DNA from: Rhodospirillaceae bacterium
GTDB taxonomy: Bacteria; Pseudomonadota; Alphaproteobacteria; Rhodospirillales; UBA2165
Assembly: GCA_018649725.1 (NCBI GenBank)
Contig: JABIHH010000013.1
Coordinates: 1 to 35,219 of the forward strand
DNA: 35,219 nt
Reading direction: 5' to 3'
In this document: piece after piece, positions 8,003 through 15,928 of the stretch
How positions within the stretch are numbered: the stretch's first letter is position 1
Layout: each line of letters begins with the position of its first letter
Made by a program: the position numbers and the translations under genes
The notes under the pieces: generated by a model
Seen by the model: the letters and a program-made list of their open reading frames with translations, nothing else
Told to the model about the DNA's origin: nothing
Databases searched by the model: none

Positions 8003-8217
8003 TGGCCGAGGAAACAACTAGTGAAATTGCCAAATTCGAGGCTCCCTTTGGCAGACAAATCACGCTTCAAGATGTCACCCACGAAAGCGGCCTACAGATG
8101 ATGCGCATCAGAATAAAAGAAGGCGCGCGCTTCACCATCATGGACATCGATCCAGAGACGGCGGCCAAATGGGGTCAATTTTTAGGAAATTGGGCGGTGG
8201 AAAAAGAAAACACCTAG
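8002..8217 (+). CDS. Small unknown protein, co-translated with the preceding gene
   Basis: This 71-residue protein has no function I can name. It overlaps the preceding stop by one base (TAATG). The sequence is well-formed and alternates strand-like and charged stretches (FEAPFGRQITLQDVTHESG, then MRIRIKEGARFTIMDIDPE), as for a small beta-rich domain, and has no cysteine. It ends seven bases before the convergent tusA stop. Together with the dioxygenase and the 95-residue protein it forms a three-gene unit opposite dsr. It may be a small accessory subunit; this is inference. Confidence 0.75.
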   Translation: MAEETTSEIAKFEAPFGRQITLQDVTHESGLQMMRIRIKEGARFTIMDIDPETAAKWGQFLGNWAVEKENT

Positions 8218-8224
8218 GCGAAAC

Positions 8225-8449
8225 TTATGGCGCTTTTTGTATCTCAAAGGTAAACACGCCGCCTTCTTCAGAAGTCTCAATTAAATTGTGACCCTGAGTC
8301 CGGCAATAGATCTCAAAATCATTAACCGAGCCCGGATCCGTCGTTTCCACGACCAAGGTATCATCGGCTGCCAATTTCATCATGGCTTTTTTAACCTTCA
8401 AGATCGGTATCGGGCAATTAAAGCCCTTGGTATCAAGCTTGACCGACAT
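8225..8449 (-). CDS. tusA: TusA-family sulfur carrier
   Basis: TusA proteins carry persulfide sulfur; in sulfur oxidisers they deliver it to DsrEFH. The product contains the family's CPxP motif in FNCPIPILKVKKAM, with the acceptor cysteine at residue 12. I prefer ATG 8449 (74 residues) to ATG 8458 because the GGAGA site at 8463-8459 touches the earlier codon but is nine bases from 8449. It is monocistronic and convergent with the small-protein unit. Location between dsr and apr clusters supports the lithotrophic rather than tRNA-thiolation role. Confidence 0.92.
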   Translation of the reverse strand: MSVKLDTKGFNCPIPILKVKKAMMKLAADDTLVVETTDPGSVNDFEIYCRTQGHNLIETSEEGGVFTFEIQKAP

Positions 8450-8705
8450 AAACGGCATTCTCCAAACAGTTCCATATATAATTTACAGAATTTGTTCGAA
8501 TTTGTCTCGTAACATTATTGTATGCAGGAAAAATTGATACAAATTGATGAGCGACAAGTTTGATGCTAAATTAATCGTATTGTAGTCATTCTTTGTAACA
8601 TCAAAACTTAATGCACTTTTATTGTATTCATGGAAAAGCTAATAAAAACAACTAGTTGAAAAAAATTCGTTGTATTAGCAGCCCGATGACAATGGGGGAA
8701 ATGGA

Positions 8706-9728
8706 TTGAGAAAGCGTAACTCTATCGATGGCGGTTATTTGGCTCCTGACGAACATAGCTGTCAAAAAAAATGTCATTTTCCTGAGGATGAAGTCTTGTT
8801 AAATTTTATGATGATTGGAGACGCCAATTATTTTCACATGATGCGTGAAAATGTGCAGCAGATTATCAGTATTTATCCCGATTCCCGAATATTTATATTC
8901 GATTATGGGCTTAATCGGGAAAATAAGGAAATATTGACCGCCAGTAGCGGGCGGATCGAGATAATCGATTGGCAATCTCAACTAGATGACATTTCGATTA
9001 TCAAAAGAAATTTATCGGAAGATCTCAAACGCAAATTAACCATGGGGTACAATGCCCGTCGCACCGGATTTTTGAAGCGGGTTAGAAAATTTTTTATAAA
9101 GCGGTTTCCTGAGAGCGGCGTTGTCCAAAAAGTAGAATATGCGGCCCTGCGTTTTGAAAATCTTCTACTGCAGAAAATAAAATGTATGCAACATGCCTCA
9201 CACTTATGTGCGGGTGAAAAACTGATTTATCTGGATTCCGATGCGTTGTTGTTCAAACCAATTGACGATGTATTTGAAGCAGAGGCGGATATTAACATCA
9301 CCTTGATCGATGGCTTACCTTGTTGGGATATTAATAATTGCTCGATCGTTAATAGCGGGGTGATCTTTTTTAACGCAAATACCGAAGCACGTAATGCCTT
9401 TTTGGGGGAGTGGTGGGAACAGGCACTTGTTACCGATGAATGGTTGAGGGAGCAGACGGCAATTACCCGTTTGTTGGAAAAAGAATCGCGCGCAATTTTT
9501 GAAATTGAAAGATCGACCGCACTTTCTTTCGGCGGGGTTGAGACGAAGGTGCGGTTTTTATCCTGCAACGAATTTAACTTTTTTCAAATGGAAAATCGTG
9601 AATTTGACTCTTTCCCGGATGCCCGTATTTTCCATTTTACAGATCGGCGGCAGGAAAAGGACTTGTTTAACGAAATCCTGAGCCACCTTCGCAATCGACA
9701 AACTAAGCTTCTTTCAGTCCCGGCTTAG
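8706..9728 (+). CDS. Glycosyltransferase-like protein (GT-A fold)
   Basis: The 340-residue product looks like a nucleotide-sugar glycosyltransferase. It has a LIYLDSDALLFKP segment, with the DxD-type metal site near residue 178, and the later motif NSGVIFFNANTEARNAF, both common in GT8-like and related families. No transmembrane segment is evident. The reading frame begins at TTG 8706 after a GGGGGA stretch; the next in-frame ATG (LNFMMIGDANY, near residue 36) is a possible alternative. The upstream 250 bases are AT-rich and hold nothing else I can identify. There is no obvious functional link to the flanking sulfur genes. The acceptor and donor are unknown. Confidence 0.65.
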   Translation: MRKRNSIDGGYLAPDEHSCQKKCHFPEDEVLLNFMMIGDANYFHMMRENVQQIISIYPDSRIFIFDYGLNRENKEILTASSGRIEIIDWQSQLDDISIIKRNLSEDLKRKLTMGYNARRTGFLKRVRKFFIKRFPESGVVQKVEYAALRFENLLLQKIKCMQHASHLCAGEKLIYLDSDALLFKPIDDVFEAEADINITLIDGLPCWDINNCSIVNSGVIFFNANTEARNAFLGEWWEQALVTDEWLREQTAITRLLEKESRAIFEIERSTALSFGGVETKVRFLSCNEFNFFQMENREFDSFPDARIFHFTDRRQEKDLFNEILSHLRNRQTKLLSVPA

Positions 9729-9780
9729 CAAAATTGGTCGTGTCGTTAATGAAAATAGATTAGGCGAATTAATCGTAGAA

Positions 9781-10758
9781 TTATTCCTCAGACAATCCCT
9801 CCGTCAGAGCTGTCGACAAATAGCGCTCAGCATTTGACGGCAGGATCACGACAATCATTTTTCCGGCCATATCGGGCCGCTTGGCAACTTCAATTGCTGC
9901 TGCCACGGCGGCGCCTGAGGTTATGCCAACCGGTAGTCCTTCGGTTTTAATCACCTGCCGAGCCATCTCAAAAGCGACTTCATTTTTGACTTTGACAACC
10001 TCATCAATCAATTCGGTATCCAGATTATTTGGAATAAAGCCGGCGCCAATGCCTTGAATTTTATGCGGGCCGGGGATGTCGCCCGAGAGCACGGCGCTGT
10101 CTTCGGGCTCCACCGCGATCATTTTGAAGCCAGGTTTGCGGCCCTTCAATGCCTGGCCGATGCCGGTTAATGTGCCGCCCGTGCCAACGCCCGAGACCAC
10201 AACATCAACTTTGCCATCAGAATCAGCCCAGATTTCTTCTGCCGTGGTGCGGGCGTGGACCTCAGGATTGGCGGGGTTGCTGAACTGCTGCGGCATGAAG
10301 GTATCTTCATGCTTGGTCATTATATCTTCGGCGCGTGAAATCGCGCCAGGCATGCCTTCATCTGCCGGCGTCAGAACAACCTCGGCATTCAACAATTCGA
10401 GCATTTTCTTTTTTTCCGTCGACATGCTGTCCGGCAAAGTCACAATCAGTCGATACCCTTTAATGGCGCAGACCAGAGCAAGTCCCAATCCGGTATTACC
10501 CGAAGTCGGCTCAATAATAACCGTCCCAGGTTTCAACTTACCATCGGTCTCGGCGGCTTCGATCATGGCGACACCGATCCGATCTTTTACCGAAGCCAAA
10601 GGATTGAAAAACTCACATTTCCCAACGAGCGTCGCTTTGCAGTTTTCTTTTTGAGCAAGGCGATCGAGACGGACCAGCGGAGTGGCACCAATGGTGTCTA
10701 TGACACTATCATATATGCGTCCTCGAAAATTGTTTTCGATGGAATTTGCCTCAGTCAT
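9781..10758 (-). CDS. cysK: Cysteine synthase A (O-acetylserine thiol-lyase)
   Basis: This PLP enzyme makes cysteine from O-acetylserine and sulfide. The 325-residue product has the PLP-lysine segment NPLASVKDRIG, the substrate loop TSGNTGLGLAL, the phosphate-binding GTGGTLTGIG loop, and TSGAAVAA near the end. The length is typical of CysK. The start is ATG 10758 with an AGAGGGG site. It is transcribed alone on the minus strand, divergent from aprM. Beyond biosynthesis it could draw on intracellular sulfide generated around the Dsr system, but that is speculative. CysM-type use of thiosulfate is not excluded by sequence inspection. Confidence 0.93.
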   Translation of the reverse strand: MTEANSIENNFRGRIYDSVIDTIGATPLVRLDRLAQKENCKATLVGKCEFFNPLASVKDRIGVAMIEAAETDGKLKPGTVIIEPTSGNTGLGLALVCAIKGYRLIVTLPDSMSTEKKKMLELLNAEVVLTPADEGMPGAISRAEDIMTKHEDTFMPQQFSNPANPEVHARTTAEEIWADSDGKVDVVVSGVGTGGTLTGIGQALKGRKPGFKMIAVEPEDSAVLSGDIPGPHKIQGIGAGFIPNNLDTELIDEVVKVKNEVAFEMARQVIKTEGLPVGITSGAAVAAAIEVAKRPDMAGKMIVVILPSNAERYLSTALTEGLSEE

Positions 10759-11307
10759 ACGTGCCCCTCTGGAAGAAAAATTGATTTAAAAGTGAAACGA
10801 TCCGGCCTTATCCTTTGCGGTAAAACCCAGCCCATTGAACATAATTTTTATGTGAAACATTGACCACAAAATTTTGCGCCAGTCAAATACCTGGACAAAA
10901 CCCCAGCAGAATTTGACCAAGAAACTACGTCCTTTAAATCAAAGAATCATTCTCATCCCCAATGCCTCGAGGCGATTTAACTCGCAATAGTCCGCCAATC
11001 TTCGTTTTTTTCCAGGCAAATACAGGCTTTTTTGAATTCTCCGTAATTTTTTTGTTGAATAATAGTCAATATGGATCGATAATCATTTGAATTTTAGTAA
11101 ATAAGAAATTACCAATAAAACTATCGAGGCCGACAGGGGGCTCACTTGCTTTTGAATAAAAATTTGCTAATAGGCGGAAGCTTGTTTGCCCGAAGGTTTT
11201 ATTGAATTTCTACATCGAGGAATGGCAGGCTAGGTGAGATTTGATCAAGTTTTGCCAAGTCGACATTTCGTTTTTTGTTATTAACTTGCTACCACTGAGG
11301 TAATTTG
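10759..11307. promoter_or_regulatory. Long divergent intergenic region between cysK and aprM
   Basis: About 550 bases without a credible gene. It is AT-rich and must contain the promoters of both cysK and aprMBA. I saw no convincing riboswitch, no clear -35/-10 pair and no large inverted repeat. A small TTGATCAA palindrome near 11239 is too short to interpret. A short reading at 10651-10863 starts inside cysK on the other strand and is not supported as a gene. Confidence 0.5.
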
Positions 11308-12153
11308 ATGATCAACACCAATCCCTTCGCCGAGCTTTCGGCTTCCATAGATCCCGTCATCATGCAGACCTACATCATTGTTATGGTCGTTTTGGTTGTC
11401 GGCGGAACTATATTCGATATGGTCCATAAAAAGAGCGCTCAATATTTCTTTGCCAAAATGGAAACGGATAAAGCCAAGGCGAAGCGCGAAGTTGGCGGCG
11501 GCGAGAAGATATCCCTGGCCATCCAAACCGCTTTGATAGAAGGCGCTACATCGTCAGAATTTTGCAACCCAATGCGACGAATTGCCCATCTACTGGGCAT
11601 GTATGGTTTCGTCCTTTATGTCGCAACGACCGCAATTATGGTGTTTGGCTTTCCGACACCGGCAACCCCGACGCCAGAAATTCTGCCCACTCTTTGGTGG
11701 ATCGGCGGCCTTATGGTCTGTGTCGGCGGTTATTGGTTCTGGTTCTTTATCCGCGTCGATGTTTCCGCTGAAGGTCACTCACCTTTCCGATTGGTGCGTG
11801 CTGATCTCTTTATTGTGTCTTTGCTTTTGAGCACAACATTTGGCCTGATCTGGGCCTATGCTCAAGCAACCGGTGGGGGGACTTGGACGACTATTTTCCT
11901 CGGTCTTTATCTGCTTTCGACAACTGTCCTGTTTGGATCAGTTCCATGGTCCAAGTTCTCACACATGTTCTTCAAACCGGCGGCAGCTTTGGAAAAGCGG
12001 ATTTCCGTAGCGAATGGCACACGGGCCAACCTGCCCGAGCCCGCTGACCGAACCAATCCGGCGGTCCGCGACAGTCACTCCATGGAGTTGCTGAAGGATG
12101 CTCCCCAGTCTATGGGGCTTGGCATCAAGCGCGAACAGCCTCGCCACTACTAG
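11308..12153 (+). CDS. aprM: AprM, membrane anchor for APS reductase
   Basis: AprM is the predicted quinone-linked membrane partner of APS reductase in many sulfur oxidisers that lack QmoABC. I start it at ATG 11308 (281 residues), seven bases after GAGG; a TTG one codon earlier is unlikely. The protein shows about five hydrophobic segments (near residues 22-39, 90-113, 127-150, 165-186 and 190-212) and a polar C-terminal tail of about 60 residues. It directly precedes aprB and aprA, the gene order seen with lineage I AprBA. Identification rests on topology and context more than on a catalytic motif. Confidence 0.85.
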   Translation: MINTNPFAELSASIDPVIMQTYIIVMVVLVVGGTIFDMVHKKSAQYFFAKMETDKAKAKREVGGGEKISLAIQTALIEGATSSEFCNPMRRIAHLLGMYGFVLYVATTAIMVFGFPTPATPTPEILPTLWWIGGLMVCVGGYWFWFFIRVDVSAEGHSPFRLVRADLFIVSLLLSTTFGLIWAYAQATGGGTWTTIFLGLYLLSTTVLFGSVPWSKFSHMFFKPAAALEKRISVANGTRANLPEPADRTNPAVRDSHSMELLKDAPQSMGLGIKREQPRHY

Positions 12154-12195
12154 GCCCTAATCCTCGAAAACTTCTAAACAGAGAGAAATTATACC

Positions 12196-12675
12196 ATGCC
12201 TACTTTTGTTTATATGACCCGATGCGATGGCTGCGGACACTGCGTAGATATCTGCCCATCCGACATCATGCACATCGATACGACCTATCGACGCGCCTAC
12301 AATCTCGAGCCCAACATGTGTTGGGAATGTTACTCCTGTGTGAAAGCTTGCCCGCAGAACGCCATTGACGTGCGCGGTTACGCCGACTTCGCGCCGCTCG
12401 GCCATAGCGTTCGAGTGGACCGCGATGAGGACAAGGGCACGATTGCGTGGAAAGTCAAATTCAGGAATGGTACAGAAAAGAACTTCCTGTCGCCAATCAC
12501 CACCAAGCCTTGGGGCACAGCCATTCCAAAGCTTAAGGATCTCGCCGGACCCACCCAAGAGCAGCGTGATAGCGAATTATTGTACAACGAGCCGAAATAT
12601 ATCCGCTTTGACGACGGAGGCCTGCATACTTTGGAATCTAACGGTCTCACGATGAAACAGGGGGTATACTACTAA
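12196..12675 (+). CDS. aprB: Adenylylsulfate reductase beta subunit
   Basis: AprB is the two-[4Fe-4S] ferredoxin-like subunit that carries electrons from the AprA flavin. The 159-residue product has CDGCGHCVDICPSD and CWECYSCVKACPQ within the first 60 residues, the eight cysteines for both clusters. A C-terminal extension then wraps AprA in known structures. An AGAGAG-type ribosome binding site precedes ATG 12196. Its stop overlaps the aprA start (TAATG), ensuring matched synthesis. In this organism it should oxidise sulfite plus AMP to APS. Confidence 0.97.
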   Translation: MPTFVYMTRCDGCGHCVDICPSDIMHIDTTYRRAYNLEPNMCWECYSCVKACPQNAIDVRGYADFAPLGHSVRVDRDEDKGTIAWKVKFRNGTEKNFLSPITTKPWGTAIPKLKDLAGPTQEQRDSELLYNEPKYIRFDDGGLHTLESNGLTMKQGVYY

Positions 12676-14543
12676 TGGCTTACAAAACGATCATAGAAGA
12701 CAATATCGACGTTTTGGTTGCCGGCGCGGGCCTTGGCGGCACCGGTGCAGCCTTTGAAGCTCGATTCTGGGGCCAAGATAAGAAAATCGTCATTGCCGAA
12801 AAAGCCAATATTGACCGCTCCGGCGCTGTCGCCCAAGGGCTTTACGCGATCAACTGCTACATGGGTACCCGTTTCGGCGAGAACAACCCGGAAGACCACG
12901 TGCAGTATGCGCGTATCGACTTGATGGGTATGGTACGCGAAGACCTACTGTTTGATATGGCCCGGCACGTCGATTCCACGGTTCACCAGTTCGAAGAGTG
13001 GGGCCTACCGCTGATGAAGGATCCCGAAAAGGGTTCCTATATGCGAGAAGGGCGGTGGCAGATTATGATTCACGGCGAATCGTACAAGCCCATCGTCGCC
13101 GAGGCTGCGAAGAAATCGGCAGATAAGGTATACAACCGCGTTTGCATCACACACCTGCTGACGGACGAAGCCAAGGAGAACCGAATTGCCGGCGCCGTCG
13201 GCTTCAACGTCCGCACCGGCGACTACCACGTTTTCAAATCGAAGACGGTGATCTGTGGTGCCGGTGGTGCGTCCAACATCTTCAAGCCAAATTCGACAGG
13301 TGAAGGCGCCGGTCGTGTCTGGTACGCGCCGTGGTCGTCCGGTTCCGCCTATGGTCTGATGATCAATGCCGGTGCCAAGATGACGCAGATGGAAAACCGC
13401 ATCGTGTTGGCCCGCTTCAAGGATGGTTACGGCCCCGTGGGCGCATACTTCCTACATCTTAAGACCTATACCCAAAATGGTCTGGGCGAGGAGTTTGAAT
13501 CCACGTGGTGGCCCGGGCTGCAGGAAATGGTCGGCAAGGAATATCTGGATCCGGAACTTGCCCACAAGACTCATCGGCCGATCCCAACCTGTTTGCGTAA
13601 CCACGCGATGATCTCCGAGGTGAACGCCGGTCGCGGTCCGATCCATATGGTCACCATGGAAGCCTTCCAAGACCCGCATCTCGAAGAAGTGGGCTGGGAA
13701 AACTTCTTGGGCATGACCGTCGGCCAGGCCGTATTGTGGGCCGCAACCGATGTGGATCCCAAGAACGAGAACCCGGAACTGACCACGTCGGAACCCTATG
13801 TTATGGGGTCGCATGCGACGGGCAGTGGCGCTTGGTGCTCAGGTCCCGGAGACATTTCTCCGCCGGAGTATTTCTGGGGTTACAACCGTATGATGACCAT
13901 CGAAGGATTGTTCGGTGCTGGTGACGCTGTCGGCGGCACGCCGCATGCCTTCTCGTCGGGCTCCTTCACTGAAGGGCGTCTCGCCGCTAAAGCCGCGTGC
14001 CGCTACATCGACGACGGCAAGGCCGAGGGTATCGTTGTTTCCGACAAACGGATCGACGAGCTTAAGGAAGAAATCTATAAGCCGATGGAGCATTACAAGA
14101 TCTACCGCAACGAAGTCGTTGCTGGCGATGTAAATCCAAACTATATCAATCCGCGGCAAGGGCTGGACCGTTTGCAAAAACTGATGGACGAGTACTGCGG
14201 TGGGTCAACTGTTAACTACATGACCAACGATAAGCTCCTGAGCATCGGCCTCAAGAAGCTCAAGATCATGGAAGAAGACCTTGAGAAACTAGCGGCAAAG
14301 GATTTCCATGAATTACTGCGTGCGTGGGAGTTGAAGCATCGTCACCGTACGTCTGAATGCGTTACACAACACACAATGTTCCGCAAAGAAACCCGGTGGC
14401 CCGGCTATTACTACCGCGGCGACGCCATGAAGCTGGACGATGAAAACTGGCATGTACTGACGGTTTCTCGCCGTGATCCGGAAACCGGTGAATACACCAT
14501 GGAAAAAGCGCCATGTTATCACCTTGTCGGTGAAGACGAGTAA
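12675..14543 (+). CDS. aprA: Adenylylsulfate reductase alpha subunit
   Basis: AprA is the FAD-containing catalytic subunit of APS reductase; run in reverse it makes APS from sulfite and AMP. The 622-residue product begins with a Rossmann FAD motif (VAGAGLGGTGAAFEA), followed by SGAVAQGLYAINCYMG. A second FAD-contacting stretch, GLFGAGDAVGG, lies near residue 412. Length and motif order match the fumarate-reductase/AprA family. The codon choice is more GC-rich at third positions than in the neighbouring patch, consistent with high expression. It overlaps aprB by one base and is followed by a strong stem-loop pair. Confidence 0.97.
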   Translation: MAYKTIIEDNIDVLVAGAGLGGTGAAFEARFWGQDKKIVIAEKANIDRSGAVAQGLYAINCYMGTRFGENNPEDHVQYARIDLMGMVREDLLFDMARHVDSTVHQFEEWGLPLMKDPEKGSYMREGRWQIMIHGESYKPIVAEAAKKSADKVYNRVCITHLLTDEAKENRIAGAVGFNVRTGDYHVFKSKTVICGAGGASNIFKPNSTGEGAGRVWYAPWSSGSAYGLMINAGAKMTQMENRIVLARFKDGYGPVGAYFLHLKTYTQNGLGEEFESTWWPGLQEMVGKEYLDPELAHKTHRPIPTCLRNHAMISEVNAGRGPIHMVTMEAFQDPHLEEVGWENFLGMTVGQAVLWAATDVDPKNENPELTTSEPYVMGSHATGSGAWCSGPGDISPPEYFWGYNRMMTIEGLFGAGDAVGGTPHAFSSGSFTEGRLAAKAACRYIDDGKAEGIVVSDKRIDELKEEIYKPMEHYKIYRNEVVAGDVNPNYINPRQGLDRLQKLMDEYCGGSTVNYMTNDKLLSIGLKKLKIMEEDLEKLAAKDFHELLRAWELKHRHRTSECVTQHTMFRKETRWPGYYYRGDAMKLDDENWHVLTVSRRDPETGEYTMEKAPCYHLVGEDE

Positions 14544-14551
14544 CATTGATA

Positions 14552-14584
14552 CCAAACGGGCGTTCGAAGTGAACGCCTGTTTGG
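14552..14584 (+). other. Strong stem-loop after aprA
   Basis: CCAAACGGGCGTTC (14552-14565) pairs with GAACGCCTGTTTGG (14571-14584) over 14 base pairs with one G-T pair and a five-base loop. No T run follows, so it is unlikely to be a terminator by itself. It lies eight bases after the aprA stop and just before a second hairpin. A protective 3'-end structure for the aprMBA transcript is a reasonable inference. Confidence 0.7.
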
Positions 14585-14590
14585 CCTATC

Positions 14591-14625
14591 AAAAAGGATC
14601 AGCACATCGTATGTTGATCTTTTTT
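14591..14625 (+). terminator. Rho-independent terminator of aprMBA
   Basis: The arms 14591-14604 and 14612-14625 pair over 14 positions (two of them G-T) with the loop CATCGTA. The 3' arm ends in six T. It fits an intrinsic terminator for aprMBA and would separate the next gene, whose start is 47 bases further on. Confidence 0.75.
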
Positions 14626-14671
14626 GTTAGGCCCAACGGGGCGGACTGCCGCCCGCAACAAAGAACTGCAA

Positions 14672-15022
14672 ATGAGCATTATTGAAAAGACCGATGACGA
14701 GATTCTTGCCATAGCCAATCCGCTGTGGAGCCACCTTATTAAAGCCTCCAATGACGGTAAATACGGAGAATTCGTCAAGTATTTTTCCGATGGCCTGGTC
14801 AAAGGGTTGAACGAAGTCGAGGTGGGCAAGCAGTTCGCAAAAAGTGAACTGACAAGAAACCTGTCAGAGTCGGTTGAGTTCATCGGCACCATCCGTCGTG
14901 GTGAACATGTGTCGGTACTTTATCGGCAAGGGAGCACCAAAAAGGAAGGTGAGTGGCTTGGCAGACTTGTCCTCGGTTACGAGGATGGCGAAGTCAGAAT
15001 TTTCGGCGCCTCCATCTTTTAG
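14672..15022 (+). CDS. Small unknown protein downstream of aprA
   Basis: The product from ATG 14672 is 116 residues (MSIIEKTDDE onward). A longer reading from 14624 would begin inside the terminator with a TTG and is rejected. The pattern of an N-terminal helical part followed by strands (EFVKYFSDGLVKGLN, VEFIGTIRRGEHVSVLYRQG, LGRLVLGYEDGEVRIFGASIF) resembles a small cone-shaped NTF2/SnoaL-type fold, but this is a guess from secondary-structure pattern. No cysteines are present. It is 20 bases upstream of the SlyD-like gene and probably co-transcribed with it. Confidence 0.75.
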   Translation: MSIIEKTDDEILAIANPLWSHLIKASNDGKYGEFVKYFSDGLVKGLNEVEVGKQFAKSELTRNLSESVEFIGTIRRGEHVSVLYRQGSTKKEGEWLGRLVLGYEDGEVRIFGASIF

Positions 15023-15042
15023 ACATGTGAACAGGTAAAGAA

Positions 15043-15555
15043 ATGAACGAGACAATTCAGGACAATAAGTATGTCGAACTGAGCTATAGGGTGATCGATC
15101 AAAAATCGGGCGAAATCCTTGTCGCGGTTGAATTTCCAATCGGCTATGTTCACGGCGTTAACGATATCCTGGCACCCGCCGTCAGAAAAGAACTCGAAGG
15201 CAAATCCGCCGGTGACGTGATCGAAGTGCCACTCGATTGCGATCAAATCTATGGTCCCAGGGACGAGTCACTGGTGTTTACGGATCGCCTCGAAAACGTT
15301 CCCGAACAATACCGGGAAGTTGGCACCACGCTTCACGCCGAGAATGAAAAAGGCGAGGCGCAGAGCTTCATTGTCACGCGGATAGATGACGAGACACTGA
15401 CGGTCGATGGCAATAATCCGCTTTGCGGCAGGCAGGTTATTTTTAACCTGGAAATTATGGGAGTTCGTGACGCTACCGAAGATGAGTTCGAAGCGGGTGG
15501 TCCTGTCAGTGAGGGCCCTGATATCCCCGAAGCACTTACGATACCAATTCAATAA
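15043..15555 (+). CDS. SlyD-like FKBP-type peptidyl-prolyl isomerase
   Basis: The 170-residue product has the SlyD layout: an interrupted FKBP domain with an inserted flap. Markers are FPIGYVHGVNDILAPAVRKELEGKSAGD near the N-terminus and DGNNPLCGRQVIFNLEIMGVRDAT, where the family usually has NPLAGKxLxF. The histidine-rich metal-binding tail of E. coli SlyD is absent; the tail here is acidic and proline-containing. SlyD proteins are chaperones and help metal insertion, so a role in maturing the sulfur-oxidation enzymes is plausible but inferred from location only. Start ATG 15043. Confidence 0.85.
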   Translation: MNETIQDNKYVELSYRVIDQKSGEILVAVEFPIGYVHGVNDILAPAVRKELEGKSAGDVIEVPLDCDQIYGPRDESLVFTDRLENVPEQYREVGTTLHAENEKGEAQSFIVTRIDDETLTVDGNNPLCGRQVIFNLEIMGVRDATEDEFEAGGPVSEGPDIPEALTIPIQ

Positions 15556-15594
15556 AATGTTTCTGATTTCTCATTATTGAGAGATTATATTTAC

Positions 15595-15629
15595 TATAAT
15601 TTGCAACGACTGAATAAAATTAATGGAGG
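15595..15629 (+). promoter_or_regulatory. Candidate -10 element and ribosome binding site of a small gene
   Basis: A perfect TATAAT lies at 15595-15600, and a GGAGG ribosome binding site at 15625-15629 is nine bases before ATG 15639. The implied leader is about 30 bases. A matching -35 at normal spacing is weak (CATTAT), so the promoter is tentative, whereas the ribosome binding site is clear. Confidence 0.45.
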
Positions 15630-15638
15630 TAATAAATT

Positions 15639-15800
15639 ATGAGTGATCAACCGAAAGAAAAGCGCCCTGTACCAGAGGGTAAGTCCAGGTTTATGACAAC
15701 CCGACAGAAAGCACCGAGCGAGAAGGGTTTTGTCGGATACGAGACCACCTGGGAGCCGTTCCAGAAAGAAGTGGCATACACGACACCTAAAAAGCCGTAA
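15639..15800 (+). CDS. 53-residue unknown protein
   Basis: The sequence reads 53 codons from ATG 15639 to TAA 15800: MSDQPKEKRPVPEGKSRF onward, ending AYTTPKKP. It is rich in Lys, Pro and Glu, has no cysteine and no hydrophobic segment, and is probably largely unstructured. Its reality is supported by an ideal GGAGG site, a TATAAT upstream and an intrinsic terminator about 25 bases downstream, an arrangement of a compact independent gene. I do not recognise a family. It sits at the end of the apr region, so a link to sulfur oxidation or to the preceding SlyD-like chaperone is possible. Confidence 0.75.
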   Translation: MSDQPKEKRPVPEGKSRFMTTRQKAPSEKGFVGYETTWEPFQKEVAYTTPKKP

Positions 15801-15826
15801 CCGGCCGAAATTATTAAACACTGAAA

Positions 15827-15860
15827 AGCCCCTAATCGTGAAAACGGTTGGGGGTTATTT
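15827..15860 (+). terminator. Rho-independent terminator after the 53-residue gene
   Basis: AGCCCCTAATCG (15827-15838) pairs with CGGTTGGGGGTT (15845-15856) over 12 base pairs, including three G-T pairs, with the loop TGAAAA. TATTT follows and four A precede. The structure fits an intrinsic terminator on the plus strand. Confidence 0.75.
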
Positions 15861-15928
15861 CATAGTTTAACACTTTGGTAGAACCTCATGAATTTCAGCC
15901 AAATAAACAAGAAGGTAATTTTGTAACC

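Noticed and set aside
10759-11307. Cysteine- or SAM-type riboswitch upstream of cysK or aprM
   Set aside because: I found no recognisable aptamer core or terminator switch by eye; a covariance-model search would be needed.
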